From: Candidatus Tabaqchalia intestinavium
GTDB taxonomy: Bacteria; Bacillota; Clostridia; Oscillospirales; CAJFTT01
Direction of reading: 5' to 3'
Assembly (NCBI GenBank): GCA_904420005.1
Contig: CAJFTT010000043.1
Coordinates: forward strand, 1 to 34,462
DNA length: 34,462 nucleotides
The notes beneath the pieces were generated by a model. That model made no database searches. It was not told the origin of the DNA and saw only the letters and a program-made list of their open reading frames with translations. The first letter of the stretch is position 1; each line of letters starts with the position of its first letter. Of the stretch, positions 16,020-23,611 are shown piece by piece. A program made the translations under genes and the position numbers.

Positions 16020-16445
16020 ATGAAAATTGCAGTCACTTATGAAAACGGACAGGTCTTTCAGCATTTTGGCCATACCGCGCAGTTCAAGCTCTACGAAGTC
16101 GCAGACGGTCAAATCTTGCGCGAGGAAATTCTCGACACCAACGGCAGCGGCCACGGCGCACTGGCCGGCTTCCTGCGCGCGCACGACGTGGACGTGCTGC
16201 TGTGCGGCGGTATCGGCGGCGGGGCGAAAATGGCGCTCGCAGAGGCCGGTATCCAGCTGTTCGGCGGCGTGCGCGGCGGCGCAGACGATGCGGTGCGCGC
16301 GTTTCTCGCCGGCACGCTGCAATTCAACGCCGACGCGCAGTGCAATCATCACGAGCACGCGCAGGAAGCAGGGCACGCCTGCGGCAGCCACGGCTGCGGC
16401 GGGCATACGCACACTTGCGGCGGGCATGACGGCCGCCGTCATTAA
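16020..16445 (+). CDS. NifX/NifB C-terminal-like (dinitrogenase cofactor domain) protein with His/Cys-rich tail
   Basis: A 141-aa protein whose first ~100 residues match the small Nitro_FeMo-Co domain: MKIAVTYENGQVFQHFGHTA at the start and VLLCGGIGGGAKMALAEAGI at 59-78. Such stand-alone domains bind iron-sulphur or metal clusters and are common in organisms without nitrogenase, so nitrogen fixation is not implied. The tail (108-141) has nine His and four Cys, which should bind transition metals. AAAGGAG lies nine bases before the ATG. The gene is 216 nt downstream of the DUF134 gene, on the same strand; no separate promoter was seen, although a small hairpin (15967-15985) and an ATCATATGAT palindrome lie in between. 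Confidence 0.88.
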   Translation: MKIAVTYENGQVFQHFGHTAQFKLYEVADGQILREEILDTNGSGHGALAGFLRAHDVDVLLCGGIGGGAKMALAEAGIQLFGGVRGGADDAVRAFLAGTLQFNADAQCNHHEHAQEAGHACGSHGCGGHTHTCGGHDGRRH

Positions 16446-16500
16446 GCGGCCGGTTCGCCACTCGGGCCACAAAACGCAGTCCTCATGCGGATTATCTTAC

Positions 16501-16548
16501 AACAAGCCCCAACAAGTGCTCTTCACGGTGCGCTTGTTGGGGCTTGTT
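16501..16548 (+). terminator. Terminator hairpin after the NifX-like gene
   Basis: A perfect 16-bp stem (16501-16516 with 16533-16548) with a 16-nt loop, 55 nt past the stop codon. The tail has few T residues, but the stem length makes termination or 3'-end protection likely, possibly in both directions. Confidence 0.75.
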
Positions 16549-16909
16549 TGGCTAAGGCTCAGCGGCTTTTTTCTCCTCGGCCGAGGCAAAGCGCAAACGC
16601 TGCGCCGGGGCCGCAGCGTTTTCCGAGAGAAAACGCGCAGCCGGCCAAGAGGACGCGGCAGCCGGATGCACCCACAGACGGGGAAAACGCCGTTGTCCGC
16701 CCGTCCGGCGTCACCTGAGTTTCCCCTCGTCCACTGAAGAAAACTTTCCTGCCGGAGGAAGCGATCGTGGCCGGCGACTCCCCCGCGCCCGGGCAGAGCG
16801 CAAGGTAAACCCGGGGAGCTGCAAAAGTTTTGCGCCTTCGCTTTCTCGTTGGCTTTTTCGCATGCAGCAGCCTCATTCCTTCAACGTCCCAAGCTGGCCT
16901 TCTTCCCGT
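16549..16909. other. GC-rich gene-free stretch with two dyads
   Basis: No convincing gene on either strand. It holds a 12-bp palindrome CCTCGGCCGAGG (16575-16586) and a 10-bp perfect stem at 16595-16604 with 16612-16621 followed by TTT, which could be a second terminator for the plus-strand genes. Confidence 0.5.
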
Positions 16910-17539
16910 TCAGACCCGCTTTTTATACAGCACAAAAGAATAAACGCACGGCAGCAACGCCAGCAGTAAAATCACGCCTACCTGCACATACCACAACGAG
17001 AAAAACGAAACAAGCATCATAATGGCGCCGCCTATCATCCAGACATATCCCGCAAACCGATGCGTCCGGTTCCAGTTTTCCTCGCTGTGCAGCGTCCAGG
17101 GCAGCTTGATGCCCACGGTGTAATTCTGCCTGCATTTGGGCAAATAATTGCCGATGACGATAATCATCAGTCCGAGCAGCACGGGCAGCAGGACAGATAC
17201 CGGCACCTCCACGCCCAAGGCAGCAAGATAGCAAATCGAGCAGGAGAGCAGAGACAACACGGGAATCGCCCAGAACCCCACGCCGCGCAGCACCTTGGAC
17301 GCGCCCCGTCGTTTCGGATCGCTTCCCAGCACGACATGCACCACCAGATTGAGCCCGCACAGGATCGCCGGCATGGCAAACACGGCAAACGCTTTGGATG
17401 CGGTATTATCCACTTCCCCATTCGCATTCCAATGGATCGGTATGTCGGCCGGCAACCGTGCATATAACAGCAGCCCCGCCAGCATCGGCAGCAGACAGAC
17501 CACGCTGGTAACAAGCAGCCGCCTAATTCCCTTTTTCAT
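16910..17539 (-). CDS. sdpI: SdpI-family membrane protein
   Basis: A 209-aa polytopic membrane protein of the SdpI/YhfL type. The N-terminal DUF1648-like part has the signature LPADIPIHWNANGEVD (about residues 29-44) between two membrane helices; the SdpI part has CRQNYTVGIKLPWTLHSEENW (about 138-158) and a C-terminal helix pair. In Bacillus subtilis SdpI gives immunity to the SDP cannibalism peptide and sequesters the repressor SdpR. The ATG at 17539 lies inside the end of sdpR (17-nt overlap) with GGAGG upstream, so translation is coupled. No sdpABC toxin genes are in the window, so immunity to an own toxin is not shown. Confidence 0.85.
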   Translation of the reverse strand: MKKGIRRLLVTSVVCLLPMLAGLLLYARLPADIPIHWNANGEVDNTASKAFAVFAMPAILCGLNLVVHVVLGSDPKRRGASKVLRGVGFWAIPVLSLLSCSICYLAALGVEVPVSVLLPVLLGLMIIVIGNYLPKCRQNYTVGIKLPWTLHSEENWNRTHRFAGYVWMIGGAIMMLVSFFSLWYVQVGVILLLALLPCVYSFVLYKKRV

Positions 17540-17807
17540 CGGACGCGCCTCCTCCCAACTGTTGGATCCATAGCAGAATTTCCTCCAGCACAGACACATT
17601 GATTTCGTAATAGATAAAATTTTTATACCGGCTCTCAAAAAGCAACCCGGCCTTTTTGAGCTGGGAAAGATGATAGGACACCGTCGCGGCGCTCATGGAG
17701 AAATGTCCCGCGATCTCCCCAGCTGTCATCTTTCCGTTCTTCAGCAGCTCCAGGATCTGCCGGCGCGCCGGATCGGACAGCGCCCTGAACGTCTCTGCGA
17801 ATCCCAT
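17523..17807 (-). CDS. sdpR: ArsR-family transcriptional regulator (SdpR-like)
   Basis: A 94-aa winged-helix repressor. The ArsR core is clear: FRALSDPARRQILELLKNG (8-26), the recognition helix region GEIAGHFSMSAATVSYHLSQLKKAGL (31-56) and the wing SRYKNFIYYEIN. It lacks the metal-binding ELCVCD-type motif, which fits SdpR more than a metal sensor. GGGGG precedes the ATG at 17807. It stops with TAG at 17523-17525, inside sdpI. The promoter at 17845-17872 is flanked by three copies of a TTTCGAAA palindrome that are good operator candidates, so the operon is probably self-repressed. Confidence 0.88.
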   Translation of the reverse strand: MGFAETFRALSDPARRQILELLKNGKMTAGEIAGHFSMSAATVSYHLSQLKKAGLLFESRYKNFIYYEINVSVLEEILLWIQQLGGGASDEKGN

Positions 17808-17822
17808 CTCATTCCCCCTTCT

Positions 17823-17897
17823 ATTTCGAAATTCATCAAAATAGATTATAACACCCGGCAGAGAAAAGTCAACGGGTATTTCGAAAAATTTCGAAAT
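17823..17897 (-). promoter_or_regulatory. Promoter and TTTCGAAA operators of sdpR-sdpI
   Basis: Minus-strand TTGACT (17867-17872) and TATAAT (17845-17850) are spaced by 16 nt, with TGT before the -10 box. TTTCGAAA palindromes occur at 17823-17832 (downstream of the start site) and in tandem at 17878-17887 and 17888-17897 (upstream of the -35 box). The outer and inner sites are 55 and 65 bp apart. Confidence 0.75.
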
Positions 17898-17907
17898 ACC
17901 CGTTGAC
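17864..17907 (-). terminator. Terminator of galE, overlapping the sdpR promoter
   Basis: A perfect 19-bp stem with a 2-nt centre (17868-17907) lies 29 nt past the galE stop codon and is followed by TTTT on the minus strand (17864-17867). The distal end of the stem supplies most of the sdpR -35 box. Confidence 0.85.
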
Positions 17908-17936
17908 CGTGCAAATTTGCGGCAAGAAAGCCCGTA

Positions 17937-18941
17937 TCAATATCCCAGAACTTTTTTGCGCTCCTCGTCCGCCCAACGCAGCGCGTCGCGGATGCCATCC
18001 TCCACGGACAGCTCCGCCCGCCAGCCGAGCAGCTTCTCCGCCTTGTCGCAGTTGGCGTAAGCGCCCGCGACATCGCCCGGACGCGCGTCCACCTCACCCT
18101 TCTTGATCGGCGCGCCGTACACATTCTCAAATGCGCGCACCAGCTCCTTGACCGTCACGCCGTTGCCGGTGCCGAGGTTGATGACGCAATATTTCGACGG
18201 CTGCCCATCGAAAATGCTGTCAAACCGCTCCACCGCCAACACATGCGCACGCGCCAGATCCCAGACGTGGATATAGTCGCGGATACCGGAGCCGTCGCGC
18301 GTCGGCCAGTCAACACCCGTGATATAGAAAATGGGATCACGGCCCAGCGCGACGTTGACCATCTTGCCCAGCACATGGGAAGGATCGGGATCATAGGCGC
18401 CCGTGCGCATTTTGGGATCGGCGCCGATGGGGTTAAAATAGCGCAGCGCAATCCCGCACAGGCTCATCGCGCGGCAATAATCCTCCAGCACCATTTCCAT
18501 CATATATTTGGTGCGGGCATACGGGCTCGAAGGCTTGAGCGGGCAAACCTCCGTGACCTTGAAATTGTCCACCTTGTCATACACAGACGCGGAGCTGGAG
18601 AAAATGACGCGCTTGCAGCCCAGTTCATCGAGCGCTTTGAACAGCTCAATGGATTTGGCCACATTCTCGTGATAATACAGGTAAGGATTCTCCACCGATT
18701 CCGGCACCAGGATACGCGCCGCGAAATGAATGCAGCAGGCGATGTCCGGGTGCTCAGCGAAAATCTTATCCAGCAGGGCGCGGTCGGCAATATCGCCTTC
18801 ATAGAAAATGCGATCCTTGGTGAACTCGCGTTTGCCAGTCACCAAAGAGTCGAGGATCACCGGCGTGTGACCGGCCTCCAGCAAAGCCGAGCAGGTGGTG
18901 GAGCCGATATAGCCGGCGCCGCCCGTAACGAGAATTTTCAT
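17937..18941 (-). CDS. galE: UDP-glucose 4-epimerase
   Basis: Interconverts UDP-glucose and UDP-galactose using bound NAD, supplying sugar donors for polysaccharide synthesis and galactose use. The 334-aa protein is of the extended short-chain dehydrogenase fold: TGGAGYIG (6-13) binds NAD, SSSASVYD (115-122) carries the catalytic Ser, and Tyr141-xxx-Lys145 completes the active site. RYFNPIGAD, GIRDYIHVWDLARAH and VINLGTGNG follow as in GalE. The family could include related 4-epimerases acting on UDP-GlcNAc or other nucleotides. AGAGG lies upstream of the ATG. It appears to be a single gene with a promoter at 19141-19169 and a terminator at 17864-17907. Confidence 0.94.
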   Translation of the reverse strand: MKILVTGGAGYIGSTTCSALLEAGHTPVILDSLVTGKREFTKDRIFYEGDIADRALLDKIFAEHPDIACCIHFAARILVPESVENPYLYYHENVAKSIELFKALDELGCKRVIFSSSASVYDKVDNFKVTEVCPLKPSSPYARTKYMMEMVLEDYCRAMSLCGIALRYFNPIGADPKMRTGAYDPDPSHVLGKMVNVALGRDPIFYITGVDWPTRDGSGIRDYIHVWDLARAHVLAVERFDSIFDGQPSKYCVINLGTGNGVTVKELVRAFENVYGAPIKKGEVDARPGDVAGAYANCDKAEKLLGWRAELSVEDGIRDALRWADEERKKVLGY

Positions 18942-19140
18942 GAGAAATCAACCTCTTTCTTTTCTGGGCTGTGTACCTTATGGAATCATGCGTTTCCGCC
19001 GCCGCGCAAAAATACGGCCAGCCACGCAACCAGGTGCGCTGTCAGGACGCCCCCTGTCGGGGGCTGCCCCGATTGACCAGCGCTCGCAGCGCGCCGCTGA
19101 TCCCGGCGTTTCTCCCGCGCACGATTCGCCGCTGTTTTTT
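18942..19140 (-). other. Leader of galE with a GC-rich hairpin
   Basis: About 190 nt separate the predicted start site from the galE start codon. The stretch contains GCCCCC/GGGGGC (19049-19064, TGTC loop) and further GC-rich dyads. No gene and no recognised riboswitch were found. Confidence 0.45.
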
Positions 19141-19169
19141 ATTATAATCGAAAACGCCCGGCAAAACAA
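19141..19169 (-). promoter_or_regulatory. Promoter of galE
   Basis: Minus-strand TATAAT (19141-19146) with TTGTTT (19164-19169) 17 nt upstream. The -35 box is only half consensus. Confidence 0.55.
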
Positions 19170-19241
19170 CCCATCGCGCCGAAAATTTCTCTCTCCAGCA
19201 CAAAGCTCTGACCTGTGCGAAACATCCAACTTCCCGTGAGA

Positions 19242-19940
19242 TCACGCCGTCTCCTGCCAGGGCACGAGATCCTCCGGCGACAGACGGCTGGCATCAAAGC
19301 GATAATGGCCGGTAATAGGTCCCCAATCCAGCGCGTCCTCCTCCCGCCGAAGCTGCCCCGCATTGTGCAAAATATAAGGCCGGCCCTGCGCGTTGCGCCG
19401 ATCGGAAACCATGGCGATATGGTTGTCACCATAAATGACGATGTCTCCCGGCTGCCACTGGTCGATCTGCGTGATGTCGGTCGTCAGCGGCACCGCTTTG
19501 CGGGAAAAATAGACCATCAGGTTTTTCACCCGTCGGAAGTCAATGTTGGAATCGGGCTTGCCGGCAACGCGGGGATAGAGCGAAAGGTTCTCCCGTATAT
19601 CGCGGTCGACCATATCGCGCAGGCTGTAACCCGCGCGGCGAAACGCGCGCCAGATCACATCGGTGCACACGCCGACATCCTCCGGCGGATAGCCACCGGA
19701 CCAGTAGGCCGGGTCATATCGCGGGCGATTCTCCGCATCCTGACGGGCGCCCAGCAGGAAATCCGCATAGTCATCGACGCCGTCGCCGTCGAAATCGACC
19801 GGGCTGCGTACCGTCTCAACGCCGAATTCCTGCGCCGTATGGTATCGTTTTTCCCGCGTGCCGAGCAGTATCGCAGCCGCGAGTCCCACGACGACCAATC
19901 CAAGCAGCACAACAAGCGTAATTTTCTTCGCACGCGTCAT
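19242..19940 (-). CDS. DUF1287 protein with N-terminal membrane anchor
   Basis: A 232-aa protein with one N-terminal membrane helix (about 6-27). The C-terminal DUF1287 domain looks like an NlpC/P60-type amidase or transglutaminase-like fold: Cys92 in GVCTDVIW, His174 in DNHIAMVSD, and His192 in ILHNAG are catalytic candidates. Before it lies an Asp-rich loop (Asp49, 51, 53, 56 and 57) resembling an EF-hand/dockerin calcium site. It is probably an extracellular cell-wall or glycan-processing enzyme; this is inferred. GGGGGT precedes the ATG at 19940. It begins 39 nt after the second DUF6056 gene and is likely the last gene of that operon. Confidence 0.83.
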   Translation of the reverse strand: MTRAKKITLVVLLGLVVVGLAAAILLGTREKRYHTAQEFGVETVRSPVDFDGDGVDDYADFLLGARQDAENRPRYDPAYWSGGYPPEDVGVCTDVIWRAFRRAGYSLRDMVDRDIRENLSLYPRVAGKPDSNIDFRRVKNLMVYFSRKAVPLTTDITQIDQWQPGDIVIYGDNHIAMVSDRRNAQGRPYILHNAGQLRREEDALDWGPITGHYRFDASRLSPEDLVPWQETA

Positions 19941-19979
19941 TGCGACCCCCGCTTTCTGCCTCCCACCGGGGCGGCCGGT

Positions 19980-21530
19980 TCAGCTGTATATCGTGACGAC
20001 ATGCTCTTTGTCGTAATACTCCCGCATAGAAGCGTTAGCCCACTCCCAGTCAGGATCCTGCGTCAGGTCGCTGTAAAACAAGCAATATGGCCGCACGGAA
20101 AACGGCGCGAACTCGATCCATTGCTGTGCCGGATCGCGCAGCATGGCAAGGCGTGCGCACCACTCCGCATGATACTGCTGCGCGTCCCCCTCTCGCAGGG
20201 AATAAATCGCGCTGAGGCTGGTAATGCTCTCGCTGGCCCGCTGTTTCCATTCCTTCGATGCATCGAAAAACTGCGGCTGGAATATATGCAGCCCCACCGT
20301 GAACAACAGCGCAAGCGTCCACGCCGGCGTCCACCGGCGCATTTTTCGCATAAGGGCGTTTGTGAAGGATGCATCCTTCACACCGCGGCGCTGCAGCGCC
20401 GCGGCGACGACCCGGTGCAGCCAGCCGGCATAATAAAACGCGTTGAACGCCACCAGCAGAATATACACATAAAAATAAATGTCAAATCTGCGGCCCGCGC
20501 CGGAAGAATTCATGCCATAGACTGTAGGCGCGATCTGCGCGGAAAAGAGCAGGAAGCTCGCGGCCGTGACCAGGCCCGGCCAGCGGAAAGAGAAGCGCAG
20601 CGCGCCCGCCGCGCGGTAAAACAAAATCCCCAGCAGCAAGCCGCAAAGCAGGATCAGCGGCGTCGTCCACTGCACCATGAACCGCACGCTAAACCAAATC
20701 GAGCGGTAAATTGTGTAAAACACACTGTTTTTGCTGTCGGCATATTCCGCCATGCGTACTTCGTTGCCCGGCGCGAAAAGATTGATGAAAAACGCAACGC
20801 CCAGCAGCAACAGCGGCAGCAGCACCATCCAGACGCGCGGATTTTTCTTCACGCCCTGCCAGATCCCGCCTGCCAAAAGCAGCAGAATACACAACAGCCC
20901 GGTGATATAGTTGCCGCCGCCGACCACAAACGCCAGCACCGCCGCGAGCGCTGCAAACACACCCTGCCAAACGCGGCGCTCGGCCTTGAGCGCCAGCAGG
21001 ACGAAGCTGAGCATAAAAAGCGCAAGCGAATGGAAAAACGTATAATAAATTCCGCCGTTCCACCAGTAAAGACCCTGGTTGGGACAAGGCATGAGCTGCA
21101 CCGACAAAATGCATACCGCGAAAGCCGCCGCCCAGGTGGTATGGGCATCCACCCCCAGCCAGCGCCGCAGCACCGTCCAGCAAAACGTCATCGTCCCACC
21201 CAGCAGAAACGCCAGCAACACCGGCGTCGTGATCCAGTATAACGACTCGTCAAAGATGCCGGGCTGCAACGCGAACAGGAACACAGCGGAAAACGATCCC
21301 TGCCAGGAACCGTAAGCCGCCTTCACTTCCTCGGCCGCCGCCTGCAGCAGCTCGCCCAGGGACCCTGTGTCCCGCCATGCACGCATGGTGCGCAGGCCAA
21401 AAACGAAATCGTCGTTCGCGGGATGATTATAAAACGCGATCCAGATAAGCGGGATCAAAGACAGCAACAGCAGCGCGCCCAGGACAATACACAGGGTTTT
21501 GCGCGTGAGAATATGCGTTTCCCGAATCAA
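19980..21530 (-). CDS. DUF6056-type multispanning membrane protein (GT-C glycosyltransferase-like), copy 2
   Basis: A 516-aa membrane protein with around a dozen hydrophobic helices. After the first helix comes NHPANDDF, with Asp40-Asp41 in the first outer loop; an acidic pair there is typical of GT-C glycosyltransferases, which use lipid-linked sugars. A further conserved segment is CPNQGLYWWNGGIYYTFFHS in the middle. I place it in DUF6056 from this pattern; activity is not proven. The start is taken as TTG at 21530, because AAGGAGAG lies six bases upstream and it matches the start of the neighbouring copy exactly; other in-frame starts to 21578 lack a ribosome binding site. The gene is a tandem duplicate of 21611-23161. 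Confidence 0.83.
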   Translation of the reverse strand: MIRETHILTRKTLCIVLGALLLLSLIPLIWIAFYNHPANDDFVFGLRTMRAWRDTGSLGELLQAAAEEVKAAYGSWQGSFSAVFLFALQPGIFDESLYWITTPVLLAFLLGGTMTFCWTVLRRWLGVDAHTTWAAAFAVCILSVQLMPCPNQGLYWWNGGIYYTFFHSLALFMLSFVLLALKAERRVWQGVFAALAAVLAFVVGGGNYITGLLCILLLLAGGIWQGVKKNPRVWMVLLPLLLLGVAFFINLFAPGNEVRMAEYADSKNSVFYTIYRSIWFSVRFMVQWTTPLILLCGLLLGILFYRAAGALRFSFRWPGLVTAASFLLFSAQIAPTVYGMNSSGAGRRFDIYFYVYILLVAFNAFYYAGWLHRVVAAALQRRGVKDASFTNALMRKMRRWTPAWTLALLFTVGLHIFQPQFFDASKEWKQRASESITSLSAIYSLREGDAQQYHAEWCARLAMLRDPAQQWIEFAPFSVRPYCLFYSDLTQDPDWEWANASMREYYDKEHVVTIYS

Positions 21531-21610
21531 TGGAATCTCTCCTTCTGTCTGGGCGGTTGGCATACAGCCGCCCGGCAAGTCTGCAAATACATCCGGCTGC
21601 GCACCGGGAA

Positions 21611-23161
21611 TCAGTCATAAATGGTCACGATCGATTCCTTTTCGTAATATTCCCGCATAGGGGCATTGGCCCACTCCCAGTCGGGATCCTGCAACAGATC
21701 GCTGTAAAACAGGCAATACGGCTTCACGGAAAACGGCGTAAACACGATCTGCTGCTGCGCCGGGTCGCGCAGCATGGCAAGGCGTTCAAGCCACTCGGCG
21801 TGATACTGCTGCGCCTCTCCGGTCGCGAGAGAATACACTGCGTTCACACTCGTCATGCTCTGAGAAACCTTTTCCTTCCACAGTTGCTTGTCTTCCAAAT
21901 ACAGCGGCTGGAAAATCTGCACGCCCAGCGCCAGCGCCAGCACAAGCGCAAACACCGGCGTTCCCCGGCGCAGGCGATGCGTCACCGCACGGGTGAGCGC
22001 TTGCTCCTCCACGCCGCGCCGGCGCATCGCCACGGCAACCACGCGATGCAGCCAGCCGGCATAATAAAATGCGTTGACCGCAAGCAGCAGGACATATACG
22101 TAAAAATAAATGTCATAGCTGCGGCCTGAACCGGAAGAATTCATACCGTACACTGTGGGGGCAAACTGCGCAGCAAAAAGCGAAAAGCTCGCTGCAGTGA
22201 CAAGCACAGGCCAGGGGAAGGAAAAGCGCACCTTCCCGGCTACAGGATAAAACAGGACTCCCAGCAGCACTACACACACAAGCAGCAGCGGTGTCGTCCA
22301 TTCGGCAATGTACCGTGCGCCAAGACGCAGGGAGAACGTAATCGTGTAAAGGATTCCACCTTTGCTATCGGCATATTGTGCCATACGCACTTCGTTGCCC
22401 GGCGCCGTCATGTTGAGATAAAACGCAACCCCCAGCAGCACCAGCGGCAGCAGCACCATCCAGACGCGCGGATTTTTCTTCACGCCCTGCCAGATTCCGC
22501 CTGTCAAAAGCAGCAGCAGGCATAGCAGCCCGGTGATATAGTTGCCGCCCCCGATCGCAAACGCCAGCACCGCCGCGAGCGCTGCAAACGTCCCCTGCCA
22601 GACACGGCGTTTGGCTTTGAGCGCCAGCAGGACGAAACTGAGCATAAAAAGCGCAAACGCGTGAAACAACGTATAATACGCCGCGCCGTTCCACCAATAG
22701 AGACCCTGGTTGGGACAAGGCATGAGCTGCACCGACAAAATGCACAGGGCGAAAGTCGTCGCCCAGGTGGTATAGGCATCCACGCCCAGCCAGCGCCGCA
22801 GCACCATCCAGCAGAGCAGCATCGTCCCCCCCAGCAGAAACGCCAGCAACACCGGCGTGATCAGCCAATAAAGCGATTCATCAAAAACGTTCGGCGGCAG
22901 CGCGCAGAGCGTCAACGCCGCGAATGATCCCTGCCAGGAGGTATAAACATCCTGCGCAGTGGAAATCGCCGCCTGTATTGCCGCCCCCAGAGAGCCCGTA
23001 TCCCGCCACGCACGCATAGCGTCAAGGCTGAAAACAAAGTCGTCATTGGCCGGGTGATTATAAAACGCGATCCAAATGAGCGGAACAAGCGACAGCAGCA
23101 ACAGTCCGCCGAGGAAAAAGCACAGCGCCTTTCTCGTGAGCAAACGAGCTTTCAGGTTCAA
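21611..23161 (-). CDS. DUF6056-type multispanning membrane protein (GT-C glycosyltransferase-like), copy 1
   Basis: The upstream member of a tandem pair, also 516 aa. Start codon, stop codon and an interior identical run are all offset by 1,631 bp from the other copy, so the genes align end to end without a net indel. Asp40-Asp41 is conserved in NHPANDDFVF, as are the middle segment CPNQGLYWWNGAAYYT and the C-terminal PYCLFYSDLLQDPDWEWANA. The TTG at 23161 follows AAGGAGAGG at five bases. The promoter is about 230 nt upstream (23392-23420), with a structured leader between. The most diverged parts are the outer loops, which fits two enzymes with different acceptors, but redundancy is also possible. 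Confidence 0.83.
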   Translation of the reverse strand: MNLKARLLTRKALCFFLGGLLLLSLVPLIWIAFYNHPANDDFVFSLDAMRAWRDTGSLGAAIQAAISTAQDVYTSWQGSFAALTLCALPPNVFDESLYWLITPVLLAFLLGGTMLLCWMVLRRWLGVDAYTTWATTFALCILSVQLMPCPNQGLYWWNGAAYYTLFHAFALFMLSFVLLALKAKRRVWQGTFAALAAVLAFAIGGGNYITGLLCLLLLLTGGIWQGVKKNPRVWMVLLPLVLLGVAFYLNMTAPGNEVRMAQYADSKGGILYTITFSLRLGARYIAEWTTPLLLVCVVLLGVLFYPVAGKVRFSFPWPVLVTAASFSLFAAQFAPTVYGMNSSGSGRSYDIYFYVYVLLLAVNAFYYAGWLHRVVAVAMRRRGVEEQALTRAVTHRLRRGTPVFALVLALALGVQIFQPLYLEDKQLWKEKVSQSMTSVNAVYSLATGEAQQYHAEWLERLAMLRDPAQQQIVFTPFSVKPYCLFYSDLLQDPDWEWANAPMREYYEKESIVTIYD

Positions 23162-23286
23162 CGCAACCTCTCCTTTTATCTGACCCGCAACGAGAAATCG
23201 GCTCCCCGCAGTGCGGCCTTGTAAAACATCCAAATTCCTTCATTTTTTCACAGGTAAATTCCGCACGACATAACGCCCGATCCTCG

Positions 23287-23332
23287 GCAAATCCCGGCCG
23301 GTATCGCAGGAGCTGACACCGACCGGTTTTGC
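23287..23332 (-). promoter_or_regulatory. Long hairpin in the leader of the DUF6056 operon
   Basis: A 9-bp stem (ACCGGCCGG pairing with CCGGTCGGT, one G-U pair) with a 15-nt loop is extended by GCAAA/TTTGC outside a small internal loop. It lies in the 225-nt leader between the promoter and the TTG start. No known riboswitch class was recognised. Confidence 0.5.
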
Positions 23333-23391
23333 TTAACCTGCATATCTCTGCCCTGCCGCAGCGTGGACAACCCTGACAGAAAAATCGAATT

Positions 23392-23420
23392 ATTATAACA
23401 CGACCGACACAAAAAGTCAA
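23392..23420 (-). promoter_or_regulatory. Promoter of the DUF6056-DUF1287 operon
   Basis: Minus-strand TTGACT (23415-23420) and TATAAT (23392-23397) with 17-nt spacing and TGT before the -10 box. A strong sigma-A-type promoter. Confidence 0.8.
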
Positions 23421-23501
23421 AACGCAGCTGCGGATCAGCGGATGCTTCCATACACGGTATTTTTCATAAGCAACGAAAAAGCAGAGAAACGCCAAGTTTC
23501 C

Positions 23502-23531
23502 TTGACAGAAAGAAACAAAAAATGCTATGAT
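23502..23531 (+). promoter_or_regulatory. Promoter of the lipase gene
   Basis: Plus-strand TTGACA (23502-23507) and TATGAT (23526-23531) with 18-nt spacing and TGC before the -10 box, 80 nt before the start codon. It diverges from the DUF6056 promoter. Confidence 0.7.
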
Positions 23532-23611
23532 TTCTTCAGGAATCTTTACAGATCTCCAGCAGACAGGATTTCGTTACCGCAGGCGGCGGTCTATGGGAGG
23601 GAGTCCATTTC

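Noticed and set aside
16020-16445. Evidence for nitrogen fixation
   Set aside because: Stand-alone NifX/NifB-C-like domains are common without nitrogenase, and no nif structural genes are present.
16559-16876. Minus-strand open frame of 105 codons next to sdpI
   Set aside because: Arg/Gly/Ala-rich low-information product in GC-rich intergenic DNA, overlapping two dyads, without a ribosome binding site.
19215-21242. Long open frame on the plus strand (over 600 codons) opposite the DUF1287 and DUF6056 genes
   Set aside because: It is antisense to two well-supported genes, is rich in Arg, His and Gln as expected from GC-rich complement sequence, and has no ribosome binding site.
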